DNA from: Nocardia acididurans
GTDB taxonomy: Bacteria > Actinomycetota > Actinomycetes > Mycobacteriales > Mycobacteriaceae
Length of the DNA: 64,000 nt
Assembly: GCF_016741815.1 (NCBI RefSeq)
Contig: NZ_JAERRJ010000002.1
Location: 248,001-312,000, forward strand
Reading direction: 5' to 3'
A program made the translations under genes and the position numbers. How positions within the stretch are numbered: the first letter of the stretch is position 1; each line of letters starts with the position of its first letter. Positions 43,546-51,735 of this stretch are shown in pieces. The notes under the pieces are model-generated. The model was not told the DNA's origin and ran no database searches. It worked only from the letters and a program-made list of their open reading frames with translations.

Positions 43546-45084
43546 CTACACCGGCGCGTTCAGCCACCAGCGGCTGCGCAGCTCGCTTCCGCTGACCAGA
43601 TCGCCGAAAACCCGCATCCGGCAGAAGTTCCGGCCCGGATCGTCGAAGTACACGTCGAGGATCGCCGCCATCTTCCCGCCTATCGCGGCCACGTTGTCGG
43701 GGAAGACGTCCTTGCCCCAGAACAGGTTTCCGGTCCCCGACGCCCGGCTCCAGGTCTCGTGCCCTTCCACACCGGCGAGCAGTTCGTCGGGCAGGATCGG
43801 CGTGCGATCGGCGTTGCACGCGATCGTCACCACCCAGACGGGATTCAGATCTCCCATGCAGTACAGGTGATTCACCGACTGTTGTTTCGTGTCCAGGTAG
43901 ACCTTCTCCTGGTCCTCTCCGACGGCGAAACAGCCGCTCAGATCCTGGTATCCGGCCCCGGTCGGGGTCGGCGGCAGCAGATCCGGGAAGACCGAGGCGA
44001 TATAGCCGAGCTCACCCCATTCCCTGGCGTCGATCGTGCCGGTGACCGGAGTATTCGCGCTCGCGACCGCACCGGATGTCCCGCGCTCGCCCACCCCGAG
44101 GGCGATGCCCGCGCTCACCAGCGTGATGATCGCCGCCACCACCGCCACGCCCACCGCGACCCGACGCCGTCGCGGAACCCGCTGCCCAGCAGCCGGTTCC
44201 GCATTCCGCCGGGGACCGGCATTCGGCACCGATCGCCTACCGGAGCCGGATTCGAGCACCGCCCGCGCGGCTGCCGCCAGTTCCCCGCAGCTCGCGTACC
44301 GGTCCGCCGGATCCTTCGCCATGGCCTTGGCCACCACCGCGTCGAGGCCGTGCGGCACAACGGGATTGCGCTCCGATGGTCGCGGCGGCGACTCGTGCAG
44401 CTGCGCGTACAGGATGGCCGCGGTACTTCCGCGCGGAAACGGCACAGCGCCGGTGAGCGCGTGAAACAGCGTGCAGCCCAGCGCGTAGACGTCGGCGAGG
44501 TGGTCGAGTGTCTCCCCGCGGATCTGTTCCGGAGCCGCGTAGGCCAGCGTCCCGGCGATGTCGGGCGCATCCTGGTGCGCGAGTTCCGCCACGGCCCGGG
44601 CAATGCCGAAATCGGTGACATACACCCGATCCGGACCGCCCGGCTGTGCGGCGACCAGAATATTGGCGGGCTTCACGTCACGGTGCAGCAGTCCCGCGCC
44701 GTGGATCTCGTCGATGCCGTGCGCGGCCTGCTCGAGGACGGCCACCGCGCGGGCCGGATCCAGTCCACCGCCGCAGTGCCGGATCAGGGCCGCCAAATCG
44801 GGCCCGTCCACGTACTGCATGGCGATCCACAGTCGCCCCTGTTCGAAACCTCTGTCGCGCACGGCGACCAGGTTGGGATGGTGCAGGCGGGCGGCGAGAT
44901 CGGCTTCGCGCAGGAACTTTCCGGGCAGGTCGGCGATCAGGCCGGAGCCCTCGGCGAGAATCTTGAGGGCGTCCTTGCGCGGGAGACGGGGATGCTGTGC
45001 GAGGTAGACCGCGCCCGAGCTGCCCGCCCCCAGTTTGCGTTCTATCGTGTAGCCCGCGAACGTCATGCCCCCGGCGAGTTCCAT
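43546..45084 (-). CDS. Receptor Ser/Thr protein kinase K4 (cassette B, first gene)
   Basis: 512 residues from the ATG at 45084 (GGAGGG 6 bp upstream). Gly loop 'GAGSSGAV' is slightly unusual because the GGMG of the other kinases is SSG. ATP Lys in 'DALKIL', 'LLHRDVKPANIL', 'VTDFGIARAVAE' and 'YAAPEQI' are intact. The helix 'VAVGVAVVAAIITLVSAGIAL' crosses the membrane near 325. The ectodomain has Cys in GCFA, YCMG, ACNA and FCRM, opens 'AREWGELGYIASVFPDLLP' and ends 'SRWWLNAPV'. Paralogue of K2, heading the K4-L2-K3 transcript, just downstream of mpa. Confidence 0.92.
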   Translation of the reverse strand: MELAGGMTFAGYTIERKLGAGSSGAVYLAQHPRLPRKDALKILAEGSGLIADLPGKFLREADLAARLHHPNLVAVRDRGFEQGRLWIAMQYVDGPDLAALIRHCGGGLDPARAVAVLEQAAHGIDEIHGAGLLHRDVKPANILVAAQPGGPDRVYVTDFGIARAVAELAHQDAPDIAGTLAYAAPEQIRGETLDHLADVYALGCTLFHALTGAVPFPRGSTAAILYAQLHESPPRPSERNPVVPHGLDAVVAKAMAKDPADRYASCGELAAAARAVLESGSGRRSVPNAGPRRNAEPAAGQRVPRRRRVAVGVAVVAAIITLVSAGIALGVGERGTSGAVASANTPVTGTIDAREWGELGYIASVFPDLLPPTPTGAGYQDLSGCFAVGEDQEKVYLDTKQQSVNHLYCMGDLNPVWVVTIACNADRTPILPDELLAGVEGHETWSRASGTGNLFWGKDVFPDNVAAIGGKMAAILDVYFDDPGRNFCRMRVFGDLVSGSELRSRWWLNAPV

Positions 45085-45160
45085 GAAACACCCTCCCCGA
45101 CACACCGTTACCCGGGACTCAGCCTACGACACGAATCTCGCTGTGCCCCAACTACGGCGA

Positions 45161-45189
45161 GAGCCGCGCTTGACAGGCAAGCGCGGCTC
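45161..45189. terminator. Terminator hairpin after mpa
   Basis: Perfect 12-bp stem GAGCCGCGCTTG and its complement with a 5-nt loop. It lies 19 bp beyond the mpa stop and before K4, so it separates the proteasome gene from the kinase cassette. Confidence 0.75.
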
Positions 45190-45207
45190 CCACGGGATCG
45201 GCGATGG

Positions 45208-46968
45208 TTACAGGTACTGGCCGGTATTGGACTCGGTGTCGATCGCCCGGCTGGCCGAGGCGTTCTTGCCGGTGACGAGCGTGCGGATGTAGACGATCCG
45301 CTCGCCCTTCTTCCCGGAGATGCGGGCCCAGTCATCGGGATTCGTGGTGTTGGGCAGGTCCTCGTTCTCGGAGAACTCGTCCACGATGGAATCGAACAGA
45401 TGCTGGATGCGCAGACCCGGGTTACCGGTTTCGAGCACCGACTTGATGGCGTACTTCTTGGCCCGGTCCACGATGTTCTGGATCATGGCGCCGGAGTTGA
45501 AGTCCTTGAAGTACAGGACCTCCTTGTCACCGTTGGCGTAGGTGACCTCCAGGAAGCGGTTGTCCTCGCTTTCGGCGTACATGCGCTCCACGACCTTCTC
45601 GATCATGGCCTGCACGCATTTGGCGTGGTCGCCGTCGAATTCGCCGAGATCCTCCGAGTGCAGGGGCAGCGTCTCGATCAGGTACTTCGAGAAGATGTCC
45701 TGTGCGGCTTCGGCATCCGGGCGCTCGATCTTGATCTTCACGTCCAGGCGGCCGGGCCGCAGGATGGCCGGGTCGATCATGTCCTCACGGTTGGAGGCGC
45801 CGATGACGATGACGTTCTCCAGGCCCTCGACACCGTCGATCTCCGAAAGCAGCTGCGGCACAACGGTGGTCTCCACATCGGAGGAGACGCCGGAACCACG
45901 GGTGCGGAAGATCGAGTCCATCTCGTCGAAGAACACGATCACCGGGGTGCCCTCGGACGCCTTCTCGCGAGCCCGCTGGAAGATGATCCGGATGTGGCGC
46001 TCGGTCTCACCCACGAACTTGTTGAGCAGCTCGGGGCCCTTGATGTTGAGGAAGAACGACTTGGCTTCCTTGGCATCCTCACCGCGCGCCTCGGCGATCT
46101 TCTTGGCGAGCGAGTTGGCCACGGCCTTGGCGATCAGCGTCTTACCGCAACCGGGAGGGCCGTAGAGCAGCACGCCCTTGGGCGGGCGCAGCGCGTACTC
46201 GCGGAACAGATCCTTGTGCAGGAACGGCAGTTCCACCGCGTCGCGGATCTGCTCGATCTGCCGGGAGAGACCACCGATGTCGTGGTAGTCGACGTCGGGC
46301 ACCTCCTCCAGCACCAGATCTTCCACCTCGGCCTTGGGAATGCGCTCGAAGGCGAATCCGGCCTTGGTGTCGACGAGCAGCGAATCACCCGGTCGCAGTT
46401 TGCGAATCGGCTGGTCGGGATCGTCCATGATGTCGGCGTCGACGAGGTCGGCCAGCGGGCCGGCCAGCCAGACCACGCGCTCCTCGTCGGCGTGGCCGAC
46501 CACCAGGGCGCGGCGTCCGTCGTCGAGAATCTCACGCAGCGTGCCGATCTCACCGATCTGGTCGAACAGCCCGGCCTCCACGACGGTCAGCGCCTCGTTG
46601 AGACGCACGGTCTGGCCGTAGGTGAGCGTGGTGGTGTCGATATTCGGCGAACAGGTCAACCGCATTTTGCGCCCGGAAGTGAACACGTCGACCGTCTGAT
46701 CGTCATAGACACCGATCAGAACACCGTAACCCGAGGGTGGCTGGCCGAGGCGATCCACTTCCTCGCGGAGCGCGACCAATTGCTGGCGCGCTTCCTTCAA
46801 GGTGTCCATCAACTTGGTGTTGCGAATTGTCAGCGAATCGATGCGCGCTTCCAATTCCCTTGACCGATCCGGCGAGTCGGCGAGTTGCCTCCGGAGTGCA
46901 GCCGCCTCGGCACGTACCGCCTCGAGTTCCCTCCAGGCTGCCGAATCCGAATGTTCGATGGGGCTCAT
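45208..46968 (-). CDS. mpa: Proteasome-associated AAA ATPase Mpa/ARC
   Basis: 586 residues. An N-terminal coiled coil (~10-75) recognises Pup; two OB domains follow; the AAA core has '[24 protein letters not shown]' (Walker A), '[16 protein letters not shown]' (Walker B), '[22 protein letters not shown]' (sensor and Arg finger). The last residues GQYL fit the hydrophobic-Tyr-x gate-opening motif for the 20S proteasome. The hexamer unfolds pupylated proteins and passes them to the proteasome. GGAGGAG lies before the ATG. dop, pup and prcBA, which usually follow, are not in this window. Confidence 0.97.
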   Translation of the reverse strand: MSPIEHSDSAAWRELEAVRAEAAALRRQLADSPDRSRELEARIDSLTIRNTKLMDTLKEARQQLVALREEVDRLGQPPSGYGVLIGVYDDQTVDVFTSGRKMRLTCSPNIDTTTLTYGQTVRLNEALTVVEAGLFDQIGEIGTLREILDDGRRALVVGHADEERVVWLAGPLADLVDADIMDDPDQPIRKLRPGDSLLVDTKAGFAFERIPKAEVEDLVLEEVPDVDYHDIGGLSRQIEQIRDAVELPFLHKDLFREYALRPPKGVLLYGPPGCGKTLIAKAVANSLAKKIAEARGEDAKEAKSFFLNIKGPELLNKFVGETERHIRIIFQRAREKASEGTPVIVFFDEMDSIFRTRGSGVSSDVETTVVPQLLSEIDGVEGLENVIVIGASNREDMIDPAILRPGRLDVKIKIERPDAEAAQDIFSKYLIETLPLHSEDLGEFDGDHAKCVQAMIEKVVERMYAESEDNRFLEVTYANGDKEVLYFKDFNSGAMIQNIVDRAKKYAIKSVLETGNPGLRIQHLFDSIVDEFSENEDLPNTTNPDDWARISGKKGERIVYIRTLVTGKNASASRAIDTESNTGQYL

Positions 46969-47081
46969 GATGCTGCTCCTCCCAGTCCCGGTCTATCAAC
47001 GCTACCGGGCTCCAACCGTTCCCGCTTTCCGACATGGTTTCGTCGTGATCACATCTAGGCTGCGGCAGGCAGGCCACGCGG

Positions 47082-47100
47082 GCATGTTAGCCTGCCCTAA
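47082..47100. promoter_or_regulatory. Possible IdeR/DtxR iron box
   Basis: On the minus strand the 19 bases TTAGGGCAGGCTAACATGC match 14 of 19 positions of the actinobacterial iron box (TTAGGTTAGGCTAACCTAA). It lies 49 bp upstream of the MTB12-like lipoprotein gene. Weakly supported without a genome-wide score. Confidence 0.35.
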
Positions 47101-47148
47101 CCTGTATCCGGCGAGTTAATCGCCGGCCGAGCCGAAAGGGTGCTGTCG

Positions 47149-47679
47149 ATGCTCCTTCCCGGAAGTCGTACCCGTGTATCGGGCAACGTCACGCGGACGC
47201 TTCGTGTTTCCGTGGCTACCGTCGCCGCCGCGCTCGCCGTTACCGCCGCCCTGGCGGGCTGCGGTTCCGATGACAAGACAAGCTCTACCACCACGTCGGC
47301 CGGTACGACCACCACTTCACAAGATCGCGCGGCCGCGCCGGCGCCCACCAAGGAGCAGCTGCAAGCGCTGCTGACCAAGTTCGCCGACCCGTCGGTACCT
47401 GCCGCCGAGAAGACGAAACTCGTGGTGGACGGCGAAAAGCGCACAACCCTCATCGACACCATGAACAAGGGCCTGGCCAATTACACGGTCACGTTCACGG
47501 TCGGCGAAATCACCGCCGACGGCGCCGACAAGGCCACCGCCAAGGTCGCCGTCGCCTCCCCGCACGGCACCATGCCCGATGTGCCGATGGCCTTCCAGTA
47601 CTCCGGCGGCGAGTGGAAACTCTCCGACGCCGGGGCCTGCACCATCCTCGGCATGGCGCGCGCCGCCTGCCAGCCGTAG
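47149..47679 (+). CDS. MTB12-like lipoprotein (LppK-position homologue)
   Basis: 176 residues from ATG 47149 (AAAGGG 8 nt upstream); the GTG at 47140 overlaps that ribosome site. The lipobox LAGC is followed by a Thr/Ser-rich linker and a domain opening 'TKEQLQALLTKFADPSVPAAEKTKLVVDGEK', then 'TVTFTVGEITADGADKATAKVAVASPHG' and 'FQYSGGEWKLSDAGACTILGMA', which fits the MTB12/CFP2 C-terminal domain. It should be attached to the outer leaflet. Its position next to mpa matches Rv2116 (lppK). A tandem paralogue follows 35 bp downstream. Confidence 0.85.
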   Translation: MLLPGSRTRVSGNVTRTLRVSVATVAAALAVTAALAGCGSDDKTSSTTTSAGTTTTSQDRAAAPAPTKEQLQALLTKFADPSVPAAEKTKLVVDGEKRTTLIDTMNKGLANYTVTFTVGEITADGADKATAKVAVASPHGTMPDVPMAFQYSGGEWKLSDAGACTILGMARAACQP

Positions 47680-47714
47680 TCCGCAGTACCGAACGACGAA
47701 AGGCACGTTCCCCC

Positions 47715-48137
47715 ATGCTCGCTCGCTCCGCCCGCTTCACCCTGGCCGCCGCCGGCGTGGCCGTCGCACTGACCTCGTTCGCGGGTCCGGCGGTCGCCGC
47801 GCCCACGCCCTCGGCCGAGGAACTGCAGTCGACCCTGACCCGCTTCACCGACCCGAACGTGCCGTCGGCGGAGAAGCAGACGCTCATGGTCGGCGGCGAC
47901 CGGCGCGCGAGCAATATCGACACCATGACCGGCAAGCTGGCCAACTACGGGACCATCGGCTGGGGCGTGTCGGGCGTGCAGGTCGACGGTGAGAGCGCCA
48001 ACGCGTCGGTGGCCATCTCCTCGCCGCACGGCACCATGCCGGGCGTGCCGATGACCTGGGAATACGCCGACGGCAGCTGGAAGCTGTCGGAGGGCACCGC
48101 GTGCACCATCCTGGCCATGGGCAAGGCGGCCTGCTGA
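47715..48137 (+). CDS. MTB12-like secreted protein
   Basis: 140 residues with a cleavable signal peptide (ends 'AGPAVAAP') and no lipobox Cys. The mature domain 'TPSAEELQSTLTRFTDPNVPSAEKQTLMVGGDR' to 'WEYADGSWKLSEGTACTILAMGKAAC' is a paralogue of the lipoprotein before it, which suggests a tandem duplication that produced one anchored and one secreted form. Two Cys near the C-terminus could form a disulfide. A terminator follows at 48161. Confidence 0.85.
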   Translation: MLARSARFTLAAAGVAVALTSFAGPAVAAPTPSAEELQSTLTRFTDPNVPSAEKQTLMVGGDRRASNIDTMTGKLANYGTIGWGVSGVQVDGESANASVAISSPHGTMPGVPMTWEYADGSWKLSEGTACTILAMGKAAC

Positions 48138-48160
48138 GTCGCGGTCCCGCGTCGAACCCT

Positions 48161-48192
48161 CGAACCCCCTCCGGTGCGCCGGAGGGGGTTCG
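48161..48192. terminator. Terminator hairpin after the MTB12-like pair
   Basis: Perfect 14-bp stem (CGAACCCCCTCCGG and complement) with a TGCG loop, followed by a T-rich GTCGTTTC. It isolates the next leaderless cassette from read-through. Confidence 0.8.
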
Positions 48193-48224
48193 GTCGTTTC
48201 CGGGGAGGAATCCGCGTCGACAGG

Positions 48225-48275
48225 GTAAGCAACTTGAGTTGACTAACCGCGATTTAGTCAACTACGGTTGCTTAC
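48225..48275 (+). promoter_or_regulatory. Nested-palindrome leaderless promoter of the HTH/Clp-N cassette
   Basis: A 51-bp imperfect dyad: outer arms GTAAGCAAC and GTTGCTTAC, inner arms GTTGACTA and TAGTCAAC. It also contains two CAAC-N4-GTTG units (48231-48242 and 48260-48270 approximately). A -35 TTGACT (48239-48244) and -10 TACGGT (48263-48268), 18 bp apart, place transcription start on the A of the ATG at 48276. The gene product is a small HTH protein, so this is a likely autorepressor operator. Confidence 0.75.
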
Positions 48276-48506
48276 ATGCCCGCCCTGGAGATTCCCGATT
48301 CCACCGATCCGGCCGGACGGCTCGCGGCCGTTGTCGCCCTGCGGCGCTTGGCCGATCGACTCGAGGACGTCGCCGTCGAAGAGGCCATGCGCACCGGCTG
48401 GAGCTGGCCGCAGGTGGCCGAAGCCCTCGGCATCACCCGGCAGGCGGTGCACAAGAAACACGCCAAGCGGCTCATCGCCGCGGGCGTCACATTGAGGAGA
48501 CGCTGA
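48276..48506 (+). CDS. Small HTH DNA-binding protein
   Basis: 76 residues. After a short acidic start comes 'GRLAAVVALRRLADRLEDVAVEEAMRTGWSWPQVAEALGITRQAVHKKHAKRLIAAG', a helix-turn-helix with recognition helix ITRQAVHKKHAKR. The ATG abuts the promoter palindrome and has no ribosome site, so translation is probably leaderless. Such HTH proteins next to Clp-N proteins are probably cassette regulators; the operator palindrome supports autoregulation. Size and sequence resemble the small HTH partners of ClpC-type N-domain proteins in actinomycetes. Confidence 0.8.
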   Translation: MPALEIPDSTDPAGRLAAVVALRRLADRLEDVAVEEAMRTGWSWPQVAEALGITRQAVHKKHAKRLIAAGVTLRRR

Positions 48507-48507
48507 C

Positions 48508-48999
48508 ATGCAGTTGTTCGCCACCAAGGATTTCGACAGATACCTGCACGCCGTACTCGTCGACGCCGGACACGAAGCCCAGCAGGACGGTTCGGCCACC
48601 ATCGAAGCCCAGCACCTGCTGCTGGCCCTCGCCGCACAGGACGGCACCGAGCCGCAGCGCATCCTGACCGCGGCCGGACTCGACCAGCCGGCCGTCCGCG
48701 CGGCCCTCGAGCACGAGTTCATCCAGAGCCTGGCACTCGCGGGCGTCACCACCACACCCGCCGACCTGCCGAAACCCAGTCCACGCCGGGGCCGCTTCCC
48801 CGGCCTGGGCGCCAGCGCCAAACTCGCCATCGACCGGATGGCAGGCGCCACCGCGAAAAACGAACTGCGCCCGGCACATCTGCTGGCGGCCGTTCTCGCC
48901 GCCGAGGTGGGCACCGTACCGCGCGCCCTGACAGCCGCCGGAGTGGACCGCACCGCCCTGCTCACCCGGGTGCGGTCCGCACTGGACGAGCCGAAATGA
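48508..48999 (+). CDS. Clp N-terminal (Clp_N repeat) domain protein
   Basis: 163 residues made of two Clp_N repeats: 'MQLFATKDFDRYLHAVLVDAGHEAQQDGSATIEAQHLLLALAAQDGTEPQRILTAAGLD' and 'LGASAKLAIDRMAGATAKNELRPAHLLAAVLAAEVGTVPRALTAAGVD'. There is no ATPase domain, so it is a free-standing Clp_N protein like the adaptor or decoy domain of ClpC/ClpA. It starts one base after the HTH stop (GAGGAG in the HTH 3' end) and ends in an ATGA overlap with the next gene. Possible role: binding substrates or competing with ClpC under stress. Confidence 0.83.
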   Translation: MQLFATKDFDRYLHAVLVDAGHEAQQDGSATIEAQHLLLALAAQDGTEPQRILTAAGLDQPAVRAALEHEFIQSLALAGVTTTPADLPKPSPRRGRFPGLGASAKLAIDRMAGATAKNELRPAHLLAAVLAAEVGTVPRALTAAGVDRTALLTRVRSALDEPK

Positions 49000-49289
49000 G
49001 CACCGGCATGGGATCGAGCAATTCCGCCCGCACCCCCGTCATGGCGGTCTCCGTCGTGTCCGACAACGTGGGATTCTGGAATTCTCTGAAACAGGCCCAC
49101 GGACGGCTCCCGCGCGGCGCACGCTGGACACTCGCCGTGGCCGCCGCCGACGGCACCCGGGCCGTGAATGTCATCGAGGCCGAATCGGTCGACGCGGTCG
49201 CGGCATTTCTCGACGAATTCGCCGGACCCTACGCCCGCACCGACTATTTCGAGGCGGACGCCGCCAATGCGGTGGGTTTGCCGAAATGA
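48996..49289 (+). CDS. Small hypothetical protein in the HTH/Clp-N operon
   Basis: 97 residues, alpha/beta, 'MAVSVVSDNVGFWNSLKQAHGRLPRGARWTLAVAAADGTRAVNVIEAESVDAVAAFLDEFAGPYARTDYFEADAANAVGLPK'-type composition, compatible with a ferredoxin-like (ABM or DUF-like) fold. No Cys, no signal peptide, no catalytic motif. ATGA overlaps on both sides couple it to Clp_N above and the hydrolase below. I do not recognise its family. Confidence 0.75.
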   Translation: MSTGMGSSNSARTPVMAVSVVSDNVGFWNSLKQAHGRLPRGARWTLAVAAADGTRAVNVIEAESVDAVAAFLDEFAGPYARTDYFEADAANAVGLPK

Positions 49290-50692
49290 CAGTCGATATC
49301 GAGGCCGCGCGACAGCGGGTGGCCGAACTTCTCACGGAGTACCGGATTCCGAGCGCCGCGGTGGGCATCCGGCACGGCGGGCGGATCACCGAATTCGCCG
49401 TCGGCGTCCGGGATGTGACCACCGGCGCGCCCGCCACCGTCGACACCATCTACCAGTGCGGTTCCATGACCAAGACGTGGACGGCGCTGGCGTTCCTGCG
49501 GATGTGCGAACTGGGTCCGGTCGCGCTCGACGAGCCGGTGCGCACCTGGCTTCCCGAATTCACGCTCGCCGATTCGCGGGTGGCGGCGGCTCTCACGCCC
49601 CGGCAGCTGCTCAACCACACCAGCGGGATCGAGGAGTCCTTCGGCGATCCGGGCGAGGGCGAGGACGTCTACGCCCGCATGGTCGCGAACATCGCCGACG
49701 CGCCGCAGGTGTTCCCGCTCGGGCACACGCACGGGTACAGCCCCGCGCTCGGCTACGCGATCCTCGCGCGGATCATGGAGGTGGCCGGCGGCGCGCCGTG
49801 GCACGACATCCTGCGGCGGCTGGTGTTCGAACCACTCGGGCAGCGCGACACCACCTGCCTGCCGTGGGAGGTGGATCGCGAACGCGCCGCCACCGGACAC
49901 GTGGTCATGTCACCGGAGCAGGGGCCGGTCCCCTCGCCCGTCGAGTACCTGCCGCGCGCGTACGGTCCCGGCGGCTGGGTGAATTCGACGGTGCGCGATG
50001 TGCTCGCGCTGGCCGGGGTATTCCTCGGCACGGGCGGCAGCACGACCGGGGCGGCGGCGCGGGCCGGGCGGGGGCCGGGGGCGCTACTCGCACCGGCTTC
50101 GGTTCGGGAGATGATGGATTCCCGTGTCCCCGTGCCTGATCCGTACCTGTTCGGGCCGGAATGGGCACTGGGGCTCATTGTCTGCGACTGGCAGGGGCAC
50201 ACCGTCTTCGCCAGCGACGGCAGCACCATCGGCCACAACGCGCGACTGCGGATCTTCCCGGAGCACGATCTCGCGATCACGGTGCTGACCAACGGTGGAC
50301 CACGAGAGTCGTTCGCCGCCAGGGCATTCGACGCGATCCTCGCCGGTCTGGACGCGCCCCGGCCGCCGGAGCCGCCGAAACCCGATCCGGCACTGCGCCT
50401 GGACCCCGCCCGCTACGTGGGCGAATACAGCCGTCCCGGAACACGATTCGAGGTGACGGCGCGGGGCGATCGGCTGCGGCTGGCGTTGCTCCCTGATCCG
50501 GTGCACGCCCGGATCCTGGGCGGCACCGATCGGCTGGAATACGATCTGCTGCCGATCAGCGAGACGCATTTTCTCGTCCCGCCCAGCCACCCGGACGAGG
50601 ATCCGCAGACCCTCGCCCTCTACGACTTCGGCGAGGGGACCGCGCGGTACCTGCACATCAACTGCCGAGTGCATCCGCGCGGCCCGGCCTGA
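49286..50692 (+). CDS. Beta-lactamase-fold serine hydrolase
   Basis: 468 residues. The class C-like SxxK motif is CGSMTKTW; the region where YxN is expected reads 'HGYSPALGYAILARIMEVAGG', so the second motif has Pro-Ala instead of Asn; a later HTG-like motif is not obvious. A C-terminal lipocalin-like beta domain (~360-468) follows. No signal peptide is visible, suggesting a cytoplasmic esterase/peptidase rather than a periplasmic beta-lactamase. Coupled to the small gene upstream by ATGA, making it the fourth gene of the HTH/Clp-N transcript. Substrate unknown. Confidence 0.83.
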   Translation: MTVDIEAARQRVAELLTEYRIPSAAVGIRHGGRITEFAVGVRDVTTGAPATVDTIYQCGSMTKTWTALAFLRMCELGPVALDEPVRTWLPEFTLADSRVAAALTPRQLLNHTSGIEESFGDPGEGEDVYARMVANIADAPQVFPLGHTHGYSPALGYAILARIMEVAGGAPWHDILRRLVFEPLGQRDTTCLPWEVDRERAATGHVVMSPEQGPVPSPVEYLPRAYGPGGWVNSTVRDVLALAGVFLGTGGSTTGAAARAGRGPGALLAPASVREMMDSRVPVPDPYLFGPEWALGLIVCDWQGHTVFASDGSTIGHNARLRIFPEHDLAITVLTNGGPRESFAARAFDAILAGLDAPRPPEPPKPDPALRLDPARYVGEYSRPGTRFEVTARGDRLRLALLPDPVHARILGGTDRLEYDLLPISETHFLVPPSHPDEDPQTLALYDFGEGTARYLHINCRVHPRGPA

Positions 50693-50699
50693 CCGCCGT

Positions 50700-51731
<1,032 letters not shown>

Positions 51732-51735
<4 letters not shown>

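Larger units (their letters stand above)
40718..45084 (-). repeat. Kinase-lipoprotein-kinase cassette, copy B
   Basis: K4-L2-K3, paralogous in order to copy A. The two copies are separated by an ABC exporter and a marR gene (38455-40754). Sequence divergence is considerable at the DNA level, so the duplication is not recent. Confidence 0.75.

Noticed and set aside
34222..45084. Kinase cluster as phage defence (Stk2-like) or toxin-antitoxin
   Set aside because: Kinases have membrane helices and sensory ectodomains with lipoprotein partners, which fits signalling at the envelope; no nuclease, effector or abortive-infection domain is present.
42889..46863. A 1324-residue open frame on the + strand opposite L2, K4 and mpa
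   Set aside because: It lies wholly antisense to well-supported genes; its composition (His/Arg/Gly rich, no domain) is the usual reflection of high-GC codon bias.
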